NCBI GenBank assembly: GCA_015698045.1
Contig: BLAL01000278.1
Coordinates: 124,001 to 188,000 of the forward strand
Direction: 5' to 3'
DNA from: Rhizophagus clarus
Taxonomy: Eukaryota > Glomeromycota > Glomeromycetes > Glomerales > Glomeraceae
DNA length: 64,000 nt
The notes below the pieces were generated by a model. It worked only from the letters and a program-made list of their open reading frames with translations. It ran no database searches and was not told where the DNA came from. Below are positions 1-11,247 of this stretch, piece by piece. The translations under genes and the position numbers were made by a program. How positions within the stretch are numbered: position 1 is the first letter of the stretch; each line of letters begins with the position of its first letter.

Positions 1-168
1 TATTTTAATCGTAATATTATGCAAGTTTACAGTCTCGTAAATTTTTAAAATATTTTAACCGTAATATTATGCAGGTTTACAGTCTCGTAAATTTTTGAAA
101 TATTTTAACCGTAATATTATGCAGGTTTACAGTTTTGTAAATTTTTGAAATATTTTAACCGTAATATA
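1..168. repeat. 50-bp tandem repeat, about 3.4 copies
   Basis: Three successive units of 50 bp differ at only a few bases, followed by a partial fourth. Each unit carries the core GTAATATTATGCAGGTTTAC. The following DNA to about 280 is a degenerate continuation with repeated CATAAACTTAC words. A related but shorter repeat lies at 17.0-17.2 kb, and both run into an AATTTCCTGATGT word. The array may extend left of the window. Confidence 0.85.
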
Positions 169-280
169 TATAAATCTTATGAAATTGTAAACTTACATAA
201 TATTTTGAAATTTTTCGAAATATTATGCCATAAACTTTCATAAACTTACAAAATCATAAACTTACGCAATTTTTCGTGCT

Positions 281-1227
281 ATGAAATTTCCTGATGTACC
301 ACATGCAACACGTACTCATATTGTTTCTGCAAATTTAAGTAAATCATATATATGGAAATATTTAAGAATTATGACAACCAATATGAGACTTTGCCAATCT
401 CACAATTTCCAAGATCATGATAATTTAAAACAAAAAGAATTTGCAGAGTTTATTTTAAAATTGAAAATGGTGAATATTCAACTGATCCAAACACAGAAAA
501 TACAATAACTCTTCCTACAGGTATACCCAAGAGAAATTTAGCTAATCTTATAGATTTTGTTTATCTAAATTTAACTGAAAATTCAGGCAATATAAATTAT
601 ATGGTTGGCAGAGCAATCTTAACTCCTAAAAATATTGATGTTGAAATAATTTCAGATAATATAATAAACAGATTGTCAGGTAAAACCAAAATATATCCCA
701 GTTTGGATTCTATTGACTCAACAGAAAATACTTCTGAACAACAATCTCAAGTATATTCATCTGAATTTTTAAGATCTTTAAAAATATCTGACCTTCCACC
801 TGGTAAATTAAAATTAAAAATAGGGATTCTAATTATACTTCTGCAAAATCTAAATCCATCAGAAGGACTTTGCAATGGTACCAGGCTAATTATTCGTGAT
901 CTTTAATATAAAGTAATTGATGCAGAGATTATTACTGGCTCTCATATTGGTAAACATGTATTTATTCCTTGAATTATACTAAGTCCTTTAGAAAGTAGTT
1001 TACCCTTTACTTTAAAAAAATTACAATTTCCAGTACGAGTTGCATTTTTAATGACAATAAATAGAGCACAAGGTCAAACATTAAACAAAATGGTCTTTAT
1101 TTGCCACAACCCATATTTGCACATGGTCAGCTATATGTTGCTTTATTAAGGGTTATTTCATATCAATGTATTAAAATTCTTATATTATGTGAAAATTGTC
1201 AAAACAATTATCAGACAAAAAATATTG
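281..1227 (+). pseudogene. Pif1-type helicase remnant (Helitron-derived)
   Basis: The translation resembles the C-terminal third of Pif1-like helicases carried by Helitrons. It has a VPHATRTHIVSANLSKSYIW segment ending in NMRL at about 281-390, NLNPSEGLCNGTRLIIRDL at 847-903, and the helicase motif VRVAFLMTINRAQGQTLNK at about 1034-1090. The Walker A half is absent. The frame shifts near 461, because the expected continuation ENGEYSTDPNTENTITLPTG is read in another frame. It breaks again after 906, with stops near 970 and 1148. Family assignment rests on motif recall. The Helitron terminus 0.2 kb downstream on the same strand supports it. It is not functional. Confidence 0.8.
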
Positions 1228-1440
1228 TATATCATGAAATATTTCAAAATAATATAATTTAATACATATTATTTAATTATTTTATTACTTAATAATTAAC
1301 TATATTGATTTCTAATAAATAAAAAATTATAACTATTCTTATTTACCTTCATATAATATATATTTTAAGTATAAATAAATTTCTTTTTCAGTTAATATAT
1401 ATTATTATGACTATATTAATTTAAATCAACTCATTTGTTT

Positions 1441-1471
1441 CACCCGTTGCAAAGCAACAGGTGACCGCTAG
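1441..1471 (+). mobile_element. Helitron 3' terminus
   Basis: A 10-bp stem with one mismatch (CACCCGTTGC, loop AAA, GCAACAGGTG) is followed four bases later by CTAG, and the next base is T. Helitrons end in a short hairpin followed by CTRR and insert between A and T, so the element would end at 1471. The helicase remnant just upstream has the right orientation. The 5' TC end is not in the window or not recognisable. Confidence 0.75.
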
Positions 1472-1529
1472 TAATTAACTATAAAAATTCAGTTTTGGGA
1501 ACTTTGGTTCAGTATAAGTTTTCAGTATA

Positions 1530-1685
1530 CAGTCAACTTCACACCCCTCAGGACCAAAAAAAATGGGGTGATTATAAAAATACTATATGATGTAACTAAA
1601 GAAGGGTTTTTTTAATAAGTTTATTACTGTACTTATAAGGGAGGATGTGATTATAAATGGGGTGACTTTATAGGGGGATCAACTG
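1530..1685. mobile_element. Short MITE with TA target duplication (pogo/Tc1-like ends)
   Basis: The segment begins CAGTCAACTTCACACCCC and ends GGGGGATCAACTG. The outer bases are inverted (CAGTYRAY) and TA flanks both sides (1528-1529 and 1686-1687). The interior repeats GGGGTGATTATA-like words in both orientations. It is 156 bp long and has no coding capacity. The ends resemble those of pogo/Tc1-mariner non-autonomous elements. Confidence 0.6.
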
Positions 1686-1954
1686 TATACAGGTTCAGTA
1701 TAACCAGCGGTGACTGTAATGGTAAATATATAATAGAGAAGTTTTCTTACAGAGATTATTATTTTATATTCTCTGTGTGGGTGGGCATTTGTGTTAACTG
1801 TTAATTAACTCTTTGCAAAAGTGATCGGCGTTATAAATTGTATGTGGCATCAGAAAGATTGTGTTACGATCAGAAATCATAAAATTTATTCGATCAAATT
1901 TTTTTTTTTTTTTTATCTCGTTTTATTTCTTTTTTGAACTGTACAACTGTACTC

Positions 1955-4159
1955 ATGTCTGGTGTTGCAAGCTCTTCAAGTATTCCTACAGCTACAAGTA
2001 CTTTTTCAGATAGTCTCCCATCAGTTGAAAATGTTACGAAATGGAAGAGGAAGAATGTTCTTGATTTCTTACATGAGAATAAAGAAGTCTTGGATATTGA
2101 GCTTAGTGATATCAAAATAATCGAAGATAACAGAGTCGCTGGTCTTGCCTTTCTTGGCTTGACCGAACAAAAGCTTGTCAATCCTCCTTACAATCTTCTT
2201 GGCGGACCGGCTGGAGCAATAACAAATTTAGTTAAGAGAATTAATGACAAAGGGCAAGGTATTTGAGTCAAAATAAAATATTTTTTACTCGTCAATAATA
2301 CCGAATACTTACTTATTCTTGTGCTTTTCTTTCCTGCCAAATCCGCCCAAAAAACACGTTCGCGTTATCGTAGAGCAACCCGTTGTTGGTAAGTGGGTCG
2401 TAATAATTTTGGTTAACGCGAGTGAACGCATCCTGGCTTGATTTTTGATAACCATTTTTTTTTTCATTCTCGCCTGCGTGGTGTCATGCTTAATATTTTA
2501 CGCTGATTTTTTTTTATTCGCTCCTCTGTACCCCATATTTATTCATTCTATTATATAGATCGTCATCAAAAACGCGTCAAAACAGATCATGACGATGATG
2601 ATGATAAAATAAATGATGAATCTCTGAATAAATTTTGGCAAGCTATAAAGAATGCATCTTGCGATAAATTTCTCCAACTATCAGAAGATACTCGATTTTT
2701 GGGACAAAGAAATGGACCTTCCTCTCTATTGATCCGTAAATGTTATAGCGATCTGATACTTGTTGCCTTTGACACTAAAATAGACAAACTGCGCATATCC
2801 GGAAATCCGGGTATTGGAAAAACATTCTTCGGATATTATTTACTTTACTTACTTGCACTACAAAATGTACCTATTGTATATGATAGCTTTCATGAAACTA
2901 AACCGATTATCTTTGAAGGAGGAAAAGCCACTATTAGTGACAAAAATGGTATAGAGAGATACCTGAGAAGATTGGATGTCTGGTATATTGTAGATGGCAA
3001 GGAACCAAAAAATGTTAAGGCTAAAACGATTCTAATTTGTTCGCCCAGGAAGAAACACTATTGGAATTTTCTAAAGTATGATGGAGTAGTCACGTCACGG
3101 TTTATGCCAACATGGAGTCGGAAAGAGATCAAAGAGTGCAGGTCAAAACTCTATGACGAAATTGTATCCGTGGATTTAGCTAATCGTCTGTTCGGCAAGT
3201 GGGGGGGTATCCCTCGGTTTGTACTTCAAAGGGCTAATGATCCTACTTTTCAAGATATGCTTGATAAGGCAATTGCAAAGTGCGGTATGAGTATTTTTGA
3301 TTATGTTGGCGAACTCGATGCAGATGACAAAATTAGTCACATGATCGTCCATATCTACGTGAACCTCCCAGCTGGTGACGATAATGATGACGATAATGAT
3401 GACGATAATGATGACGATAATGATGACGATAATGATGACGATAATGATGACGACGACAACGATGACGATGATGGTGATGACAAAGGAAAGAATAAAAGTA
3501 GTTCTTCTACTTCACAACGTCAGCTAGATAGAAATGGTAAAGAACCCTATACAGAGACAATTATGAGATTTGCATCTAAATATGTGAGGAGAAAGGTGAC
3601 TCTTCAATATGAAGCACGTATAAGAGAAAGACTTCTTGAAAAAACTAAAGCGGGCACAGGTAATCCGCTCCTGGGTATCGTATATGAATATATGGCTCAC
3701 AGGATATTGCTTAATGGAGGAAATTTTGATGTTCGTCCTTTAGATGAATATGAGGAGAAAGATTATGATGATCCAGATGCAAAAGTTAATTTATCTAAAC
3801 AAGATGGTGCAATAATGTTTACTTAAAAAAACATTGGTTCGATTGTGAACGGAAAATATTGTCAACCGAGAGAAAAGAATTTTCCATCATGCGATTCAAT
3901 TATTGCCCCTGATAAGATCTTTCAGATGACTCTTGCAAAACACCATCCCATTAAGATGAGTGGTCTAAAAATCCTTTATAACAAATTGGGTGGCGAGTCA
4001 GCAAATCACCTTATCTACTATTATTTTGTCGTACCAGAACATCTATATGACGATTATAAAGTGCAGAAAATCGTTAACTCTGATGATGATGATGCTAAGA
4101 TTATACCAGATTGGATTGATGAGCGCATATTCCAATATGTTTTGAAAATTAAGCTGTGA
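1955..4159 (+). pseudogene. Crinkler/RHS-like protein: SAM-like domain, P-loop NTPase, nuclease-like C-terminus
   Basis: The ATG at 1955 is preferred to an upstream TTG. Exon 1 (1955-2258) encodes a SAM-like helix bundle around VLDFLHENKEVLDIELSDIK. A GT-AG intron (2259-2558) joins exon 2 in frame, which opens with basic RHQKRVK followed by a run of Asp. A P-loop (GNPGIGKTFFGYYLLYLL) near 2800, a long NTPase region and an acidic Asp/Asn run near 3380-3475 follow. The C-terminal part has the E...D..Q.T.K spacing (FQMTLAKHHPIK) seen in restriction-like nuclease folds of Crinkler and RHS proteins. These are abundant in Rhizophagus and act as effectors or in conflict. It looks nearly whole with about one break, so I treat it as a fossil or possible pseudogene. 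The family call is by recall; exact function is unknown. Confidence 0.7.
3379..3475 (+). repeat. 12-bp coding microsatellite (acidic run)
   Basis: Repeats of GATGACGATAAT lie inside the Crinkler/RHS-like reading frame and encode a run of Asp with regular Asn. The unit length is a multiple of three, so copy number can vary without changing the frame. Such acidic linkers separate the NTPase and nuclease-like parts. Confidence 0.9.
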
Positions 4160-4810
4160 AGAACATATTCTGAGAATTTGGGGATTTATTATATGATATT
4201 AAGGTTTTGTAATTAGGCTAAATAGATATAATAGATATCATATACATTTTGCATATTTATAATTTTTTATTTGCTATTTTGCATGAAAACATTACATATC
4301 ATTATTTTCATTACTTGTATCATTGAGCTTTTTCATGGCTACATACGTGACTATATAGGGCAGCCGTGACAGCCTTGTAGTTTTGCATTTTACATCATAC
4401 AAATAAAGTTTATGATTTGCATTTTTCTCAAAAATTTTTTCTTGGTCGGTGTGAACAATTAATTACTAATGCACACGTGATTTTTTTATTTGAATTTAGT
4501 CCATTCTTCTGCGCAATTTTGTCGAGCCAGGACAGACTCTGCCATCAGATATTCATATGTACAGCGCATTCGGCGTTTCGGGATAAATGGATAAATTTAA
4601 CCCCTCCCTCAAAAATATAAGTTTCGGGAGATAAATTTAACCGGATGCTGATCCAGCTTCTGCATCAGAAAAATATTTTTTTTTGCACGTGCATTTTATT
4701 TTCCCGAATTCCCGTTATGCTTATCCGGTTAAAGAAAAAAATCCGAAATCTGATTGGCCGATCATCTCGTGATTTATCGAAACTCGCCCAGGTGTACCGT
4801 AATACAATAG
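4160..4810. other. Intergenic stretch
   Basis: No gene is recognised. An AATAAA at about 4401 could serve the upstream gene. Short open frames here show no family resemblance. Confidence 0.5.
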
Positions 4811-4986
4811 GGCCTGTTCAATTCTGATCGTTCGGGTTTTTGATCGCAAAATCCGTTGACCAATCCGAACATGTGATCAAAATCAGAATTGAGCACATTT
4901 TGATCGGGTTATTTTTGATCGGCCTATTTGATTTGCACATTCGACAAACGAAAATTTTTATACTTAAAAAAATTTTTTACTTACAA

Positions 4987-6191
4987 ATGTCATACCAAAA
5001 AGATCTCGAAAACTTATTAATGATAAATTTTATTAAATCAAGCCAGATTTTTGAGGGTTCTGATAATGAATCTAATGATTCTGAAGAACAATTTGAAGCT
5101 GAAGAAAGTGAATTAATTAGTCTTGGATTATGTTCTTTATTAGATTCTCGTTATTTAGAACCACGTAAATACAACATAGCCAAATCTCAAGAATGGTGGC
5201 ATTCGATTCTTCCTAAATATGATGATATTAGGTTTAAAAAAATAATGAGAATGGATCCTCAAAGTTTTCAAAATCTTGCAACAAAAATTGGAACACATTC
5301 AATTTTTCAATCAACTGGCAATAAACAACAAGCTCCAGAATTACAACTGGCCATTTTTTTACGTAGAGTAGGTTCAAAGATGAAATTTTTGGTATATGTT
5401 CACAATTTGGTATTTCAGAAGGTACTGTTTATTTATTTTGCAAGAGAGTTATGTCAACTATTCTTTCATTAAAAAGTTCATTAATCATATGGCCCACAGG
5501 AGAATTAAGAAAAAAGGTTCATATAGGATTTAGTAATATTGGAGGATTTAATAATGTTATTGGTGCTATTGATGGGACTCATATAATACTAGAAACTGCT
5601 CCTTTAAAACAACCTGAAATTTATTGGAATCGTAAAAAAAAATATTCAATTCAATGTCAAAGTATTGTTGATCATAATGGAATCTTTATTGATTATGAGA
5701 TAGGATGGCCGGGACCAGTACATGATGCAAAAGTGTATCAAAATTCATATTTTTATCAAAACTATAGAACACTTATAAAAGGATGGGATTATTTACTTGG
5801 AGATTCAGCATATCCTTTATCTAGTTTTCTTATTAAACTCTTTAATAATCCTGTAATTGATTTGCAAACTCATTTTAATGTTACTCATTCCTTACATCGT
5901 GTTGTCATAGAAAATGCTTTTGGTAAACTTAAGAATAGATTTAGTTGTTTAAAAGGACTATCTGTTAAAAAAATATCTACTGTAGTTAATTTAACTGAAT
6001 GTTGTATAATTTTGCATAATTTTCTAGAAACAAATAATGATAGTTGGAATGAATTAGATGAAAATGATAGTGATAGTGATGATAGTGAAAGTGATGATGA
6101 TGATGAAAATAATTTAAGTAATTTAAATGAAAGCAATTTAAAAAGAGAAGGAGAAATAAAAAGAGATCAAATTATGAATCAATTAATTTGA
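4987..6191 (+). pseudogene. PIF/Harbinger transposase (HARBI1-like nuclease), one frameshift
   Basis: The ATG at 4987 begins MSYQKDLENLLMINF, followed by an acidic stretch and then WWHSILPKYDD and FLRRVGSK, the usual N-terminal region. The catalytic triad is visible: D in GAIDGTHI, D in LLGDSAYPL and E in VIENAFGKLKNRF. The tail is Asp/Ser rich. Near 5377-5379 the frame shifts by one base in an AAAG run. The upstream frame then reads unrelated residues while the +1 frame continues with DEIFGICSQFGISEGTVY. A one-base deletion is the simplest reading; no GT-AG intron fits there. The intact length would be about 400 residues. The protein would act as an endonuclease on the element ends together with the Myb-like partner. 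Confidence 0.9.
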
Positions 6192-6361
6192 TTATTTTAA
6201 AGATTCAAATAAAAGAAATTTATTATTTGTTTAACCAAAATTAATGATTATTAGAAAACTAAACTAATATTATAAGACTAAGATTATTAAACTAAAAATT
6301 ATAAGACTAAAAAATAATAAACTAAAATTTCGAAACTATAAAACTAAAAATTAATACAACA

Positions 6362-7521
6362 TTAATTTCTTCTTTGATATATTAATTCTAATTCTTTCAT
6401 TTTTAATTCGAATTCCATTTTCATTTTCTCTCTTTCTCTCTCTTCTTTCTCACGTTCATATGCCCACCTTTCTTTTTCAGCTCCTATTCTTTCCATTTCT
6501 AATTCAAAATTTTTATTCATTTTTTCTATTTCAATTTGATATTTTTTTTTCCCAAATTTTTTCTCGCGTTTGATTCATTTCAACAATTGCTGTTGCCATG
6601 ACTTCAACATTACTTTTAACCTTTTGTTTTTTATTTCCTACCTTTTTAACTTCATTTTCCTCTTTATTATCATCAATTTTATCACTTGTTGACTTATTTG
6701 CTAAAAATGAAGGAGCTATGTTTTCACGTGTACCAAAAATCAAATCTAACGTATCATACCAATACCAGTTCTTTCGTTCTATACCAGATTGATTATTATG
6801 CTTCTTAATAGTTTCGTATTTCTTTATTAATCGTGCAAGTTTACCTTAAAATAAATAATTAAAAGGTTAATAAGTTAAACAAAAAACAAAAATAAAGAAT
6901 TAAAGAAATAAAATTTTACTTTTTATTGCAATTGGTTCTTTATTTGGTAAAATATTTCTTACTACATCATTATAAAACTTAGTTTTATTTCCTTTGAACC
7001 AAGATGAGAAATTTTCTTGAAGATAATCGAGTAAAATTTTAATTTCACTATCTTTCCAACCTCCGGATCTTTCATCAATATCTTGATTTTGGTTAGCATC
7101 ATCCCTAAGTTGTTTAGTAACATTTCTTTCAGGTGGAAGATTCTCGCCCTCATTATATAAAATCTCATCCTCTCTTGGCTAAAAGAAAATAAAATTATAA
7201 TAATATTTTATGATTAAATTACTGAAAATATGAACTTACCAAAATAGTTTCATTATAATTTTCATATAATACCAGATCAATTTGCTGTTGAACTTCTTGC
7301 TGCTGCTGCTGAGGTAAAGAAGCAATTTGCTGTTGCTGAGGAAGTGGAGAACCAATTTGCTGTTACTGTTGTGGCAAAGGAAGTGTTTGCTGAACTGGTT
7401 TGGGTAAAATTAAACGTGAAGATAAACGTGTAGTATTACTAGTTTTCTTTTTAGAAACGGGTTTATAAGAGGAATTAACACATTTAGTTGAGGTCTTTTC
7501 AACAACTTGTATTTGATTCAT
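6362..7521 (-). pseudogene. Harbinger Myb/SANT-like DNA-binding protein, three exons
   Basis: Reading from the ATG at 7521, exon 1 (7521-7240) has a polyglutamine stretch. Intron 1 begins GTAAGTTCAT and ends TTCTTTTAG, so exon 2 starts at 7178. Exon 2 (7178-6920) encodes RSGGWKDSEIKILLDYLQ, the start of a Myb/SANT trihelix. A second intron joins 6920 to 6844 and completes AIKSKLARLIKKY. Exon 3 ends in a long charged coiled coil at 6362. Two lesions are visible: a TAA within the CAA/CAG run of exon 1 near 7365, and an extra base in an A9 run at 6542-6550 in exon 3. Harbinger elements need this partner for end recognition. I infer the splicing from consensus sites and frame. Confidence 0.8.
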
Positions 7522-7732
7522 ATTTTAAAACCGCATTTTTTACGTGTAGTTTAAAATTTAATGGTGAGTCTGTGAGTGACTATAAGAGATAAAAAATGCG
7601 ATCAAAAAAATTCCACTATTTTGTAGAACGCAAAAATCAGATTTCTGAATGAATTACACAATTTTATCAGCCAATCTATATCAACTCAAAACCTGATCAA
7701 AAATCCAGTCGATCAGAATTGAACAGGCCTAA

Positions 7733-8009
7733 TAATGATCATGCTGGACGTCAAATAATGGAGCGATCACAAATTCTCCATGTAAAAATTGAATTATAGT
7801 TCATACCTAATAAACTAAATGGTACGAAAATAATATTATGTGCAGGTCCAGAGGTGGATTTGACTGTATATTTAGCTCCAGAGGATCAATCAGGCTATTA
7901 TTACCAATATACAGAAGCAGCATTTGGGTATTTTATAGATAAGCATGTTATATTCAGATTTCAGACAAATATGTTTAAACCATACATATCAAAATCATAC
8001 ATGAAATAT
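7733..8009 (+). pseudogene. Unrecognised coding remnant, left part, interrupted by the hAT-like element
   Basis: An open frame reads DHAGRQIMERSQILHVKIEL and, after one break, continues through GPEVDLTVYLAPEDQSGYYY to ISKSYMKY at 8009, the last codon of the 9-bp target duplication. The same frame continues after the transposon at 11248 and stops at 11292. I do not recognise the family. The upstream side is cut off by the Harbinger insertion. The frame matching across the empty site shows that this was coding-like DNA before the insertion. Confidence 0.5.
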
Positions 8010-8448
8010 TGGGGTGAGCGGTCAACTATGTAAATCAAAACTATATCAGGTAGCTTAATTAAACTATTAATCAAAAATTATAACAGATACTTAATGGAGA
8101 GTCTTTTTTATATGGGCAACAATAATAAAAGAATAGTTCGCAAATTTTTAGATGTCAAGAGTGAACTTACTTATTATTTATTACTTTTTTTTATAAATAT
8201 CCATTCTCATACATATCTCTGACAAAGTTACGTTAGTTATTTTTGTATTATTATTCAACTTTCAAATCAATGTCCCGTAAAACCTCTCTCTATACTAATA
8301 TTGAGTAAAAAGAAGGTTAAATTTTCATTAATTGGTAAAATATTTCAAATTTAGCAACGTAACTCTGTTATTCTGGAATTAAAATTAACTTTAAAATGTT
8401 TTTGATCGCAAAATGAGTTAGAATTAAGGCTAGACATCTAAATTTAGC

Positions 8449-11060
8449 ATGGGTATTTACAAATCATATAAACGAAAGTATCAAGCTCGGAAAGCAGCCC
8501 AAAAGAGTTTAGAAAAACGACGCAATGTTACTCGCAATAATACTATCAAGGAAATAACAAGTCAATTAACTACTATGGATCAAAATCAGCTTAATAATAC
8601 TCTTACCAGCTTGTTACCCAAACCTTCTGTCACTAAAGAATATAGACAGAGAAACAAATTAATCACTTCAATTCAAGAGTTACCCGATGAAGAAGTACCT
8701 GCAGCAAATCATCTTGTTGCTACTATGCGCTATCCAAAGGGTTCAGATTCAGGAAAACTCTTATCCCCATATCTTCAAAAAAAAGCATACAATTATATTG
8801 CAAATACTCTTTATAAACCTCAATCATCAAATGAATCTTTAAAAGATGCAAAGAGTAAACTAGAGTTGGAAAATAAAAAGCTTCATCGTCAAAACAACAA
8901 GTTAATTGGAAGAACACGATCACTTGGTGCTCAAATAGGACACTTATGTAACCAAAAATCACATCACATCTCAAAAATTCGTTCTTTGGTTCAAAAATCT
9001 TCAATAATGACAGAGGATGCATTTAAAGAAAAGATCAAATCCCTTTTCATGGTCAATAAACGAAAATATTCCTCAAATACCGTTTGGCTTGCAACAAGTA
9101 TTGCGCAAGTAGGAGAAATATCAATGCGCTCTACAGTTGAGTGCACTAAATTAATTTATGAATTCTTAACTGAAGAGTCTCCACAAAATTGTTTATCAAC
9201 CTCAACATTACATACATGGCATAAAGATGTTTCTCAAATATACATTAATAATCATATTTCCCAAATTGCAAATGCGCCAGTTTTTGGAATCATGGTTGAT
9301 GAGTCCACCCGCGGAGAAATTAAGAACTTTGTACTTTGCTATCAAGTATGGGATGAAAAAGAACAAATGCCAATTGTTACTATGTCATGTCTTAAAGATA
9401 TTCCCAAGTGCAACAGCGAGACAGTTTCTAATATAGTTATTCAGTCAATTCAAGAAGATGGTCTTGACATTACTAAATGTATTTTATGGGTTACTGATAA
9501 TACGGCATATATGTCAAGTGATAAAAATGGGGCTGTTTCTCTTTTCAATAAAAAAACTGGCACAAGTACTTTTCGAATTGGTTGTGGGCTTCACATTATA
9601 CAAATTATTTTTAATCATTTTGAACAAGAAGCATTTGGCAAAATTTCTACTGGTTTCTCCCGAAAATTACATCCATATAATCTCTTATACTTGGCATGGA
9701 ATTTACATGATGGCTACAATTCCAGTGACAAAGACAAACCTCTAAATGGGTTCTTTGCTAGGAAAATGACCTTCTGAGAACTTTTTACCAAAAATTGAGA
9801 TTTTTATAGTCCTTTATTTTTCAAAGCTAATAGATCAAAATGAGCTTAATAATAAAATTTAGTTAAAAAATTTCTCAGAAGGTCATTTTCCTAGCAAAAA
9901 ACCCAAATATTAATGCTTCAATAATTAAAGATTTGTATGATGGTTTAATGGGATTTCATTACAATCAGTATCAGCTGCCACTCCATTCCCGTTGGGGCTA
10001 TGAATTACGAACAGCCAAGCAATATTTGGATCATTGCGAAGCTCATATTTTATTTGCTTGTTGGTTTATTGTTCAGTTAGAAAATCATCGTAACACACCA
10101 AAAGCATATTTAAATGACTGGCGCCTTTTTGAGTCATGGTTATCTAATTCACTAATCAACATTCAAATAAAGTGCTTAGTAAATTTTGCTGAGCATTTTT
10201 ATGAACCATTAGTACAATTTATCGTGGGAAATGATCCTAATTTACGAATAATACAAAATGGAAAATTGTCTCAGTTACCCTTTGGAAGGCGAGCACATGA
10301 AATGTCAGAAAAAGTCTTTGAATGGAAAGCCTTTCTTGAGAACATCAAAAACAATGTAGAAATGTTCTTTGCTGATGAATTATTAGAAGCTATTGAGACA
10401 TTACCGAATGATGAATTCGAAAAATTATTCAGTGACTTAGAAAATGGGATTAATAAAGCCTATGAATATTTTGAAAAGTGGTTAGATCCATGGCTTCATT
10501 TACCCTTAGCAATTTGCCGTTTAGGTGGAGACTCTGCACATTCATTTGCCAACAGTTTTCGCTTTACAATCTTAAGAAGAGATTGGAACAAGACGCCCAC
10601 AGATATGGAATTAAGATTGGCAAAAGATTTGGAAAATGACATTAATTGTGGAAACAGTAATACTTTTGGTTTACAAGAAATGTTATTTGATAATGATGAA
10701 TTTAATGATGAATTTGAAGAATTTTGCAAGGCTGATAATCCTATGTTATACAAATTTCCTCATCTTTATAGTTTCGTTAAAACACATATCTATTTTATTA
10801 TTATCCATCAACAACAAGTTGAGGGACTTTTTAATAAGTTAGACTTGAAAACTCATGCAAATATGTCATTATCCCTTAAACAATCAAAACTTCGATTAGC
10901 TTCAGGCAAGATTTTAAAGGAGGATTTAACCTTGGGTCTCGAAGAAATTCGTGCCCAAAGAAAAAAGCAAAAAATAATTCCACTTCAAGATAAGCAATTA
11001 TCACAATATGGTGAAGTTGTTGCGTCAAACCTTTTTAATTGTATCATAGGCAATAAATAA
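8449..11060 (+). pseudogene. hAT-like transposase, split by a MITE
   Basis: The ATG at 8449 opens a basic N-terminus. A predicted coiled coil follows (KSKLELENKKLHRQNNKL, about residues 145-190), then an RNase H-like core: first Asp in GIMVDESTRG, second Asp in VTDNTAYMSSD, and a CGLHIIQIIF block like the hAT CxxH region. The C-terminal half (9909-11060) ends with VEGLFNKLDLKTH, which corresponds in position to the hAT dimerisation region but differs from the usual form. Without the 161 bp added at 9748-9908 the frame would be continuous, about 816 codons. No BED finger is evident. This could be an unusual hAT lineage or a KDZ-like group. It is inactive because of the insertion. Confidence 0.8.
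9748..9904. mobile_element. 157-bp MITE inserted in the transposase
   Basis: Terminal inverted repeats of about 33 bp differ at one base and begin GGGTTCTTTGCTAGGAAAAT on the left. The 4-bp direct repeat AAAT flanks the element at 9744-9747 and 9905-9908. Removing the element plus one AAAT restores the reading frame across the site, which fixes the boundaries. The interior is AT-rich and non-coding. The superfamily is uncertain. Confidence 0.9.
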
Positions 11061-11247
11061 AATAGTGTTATTATTACGGTATTATTGTATTTATAAAATT
11101 GCATTAGGAAAATATAATGGGATCGATACTATTGCATTAGGAAAATATAATGGAACCAACACGTGAAAAATCTTCAATAATAAATTTTTATATGATACCA
11201 TATATAGTTTTGATTTACATAGTTGACCGCTCACCCCAATGAAATAT

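Larger units (their letters stand above)
4811..7729 (+). mobile_element. PIF/Harbinger DNA transposon, two-gene, full length
   Basis: Perfect 20-bp terminal inverted repeats lie at 4811-4830 (GGCCTGTTCAATTCTGATCG) and 7710-7729. A weaker inverted match continues inward with TTTTTGATC words. The flanking trinucleotides are TAG (4808-4810) and TAA (7730-7732), consistent with a TAA target duplication mutated once. Inside are a DDE_Tnp_4-type transposase on + and a Myb/SANT-like gene on -, the standard Harbinger gene pair. Perfect ends and few lesions per gene suggest recent activity, but both genes are now broken. Confidence 0.92.
8010..11238 (+). mobile_element. hAT-like DNA transposon with 37-bp TIRs and 9-bp target duplication
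   Basis: Perfect inverted repeats of 37 bp lie at 8010-8046 and 11202-11238, beginning TGGGGTGAGCGGTCAACTA. They are flanked by an exact direct repeat ATGAAATAT (8001-8009 and 11239-11247). One long transposase reading frame fills the interior and is interrupted by a MITE. Canonical hATs make 8-bp duplications and have shorter ends; 9 bp is usual for MULEs, so the superfamily call rests on the protein. Identical ends and duplication indicate a young insertion. Confidence 0.9.
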
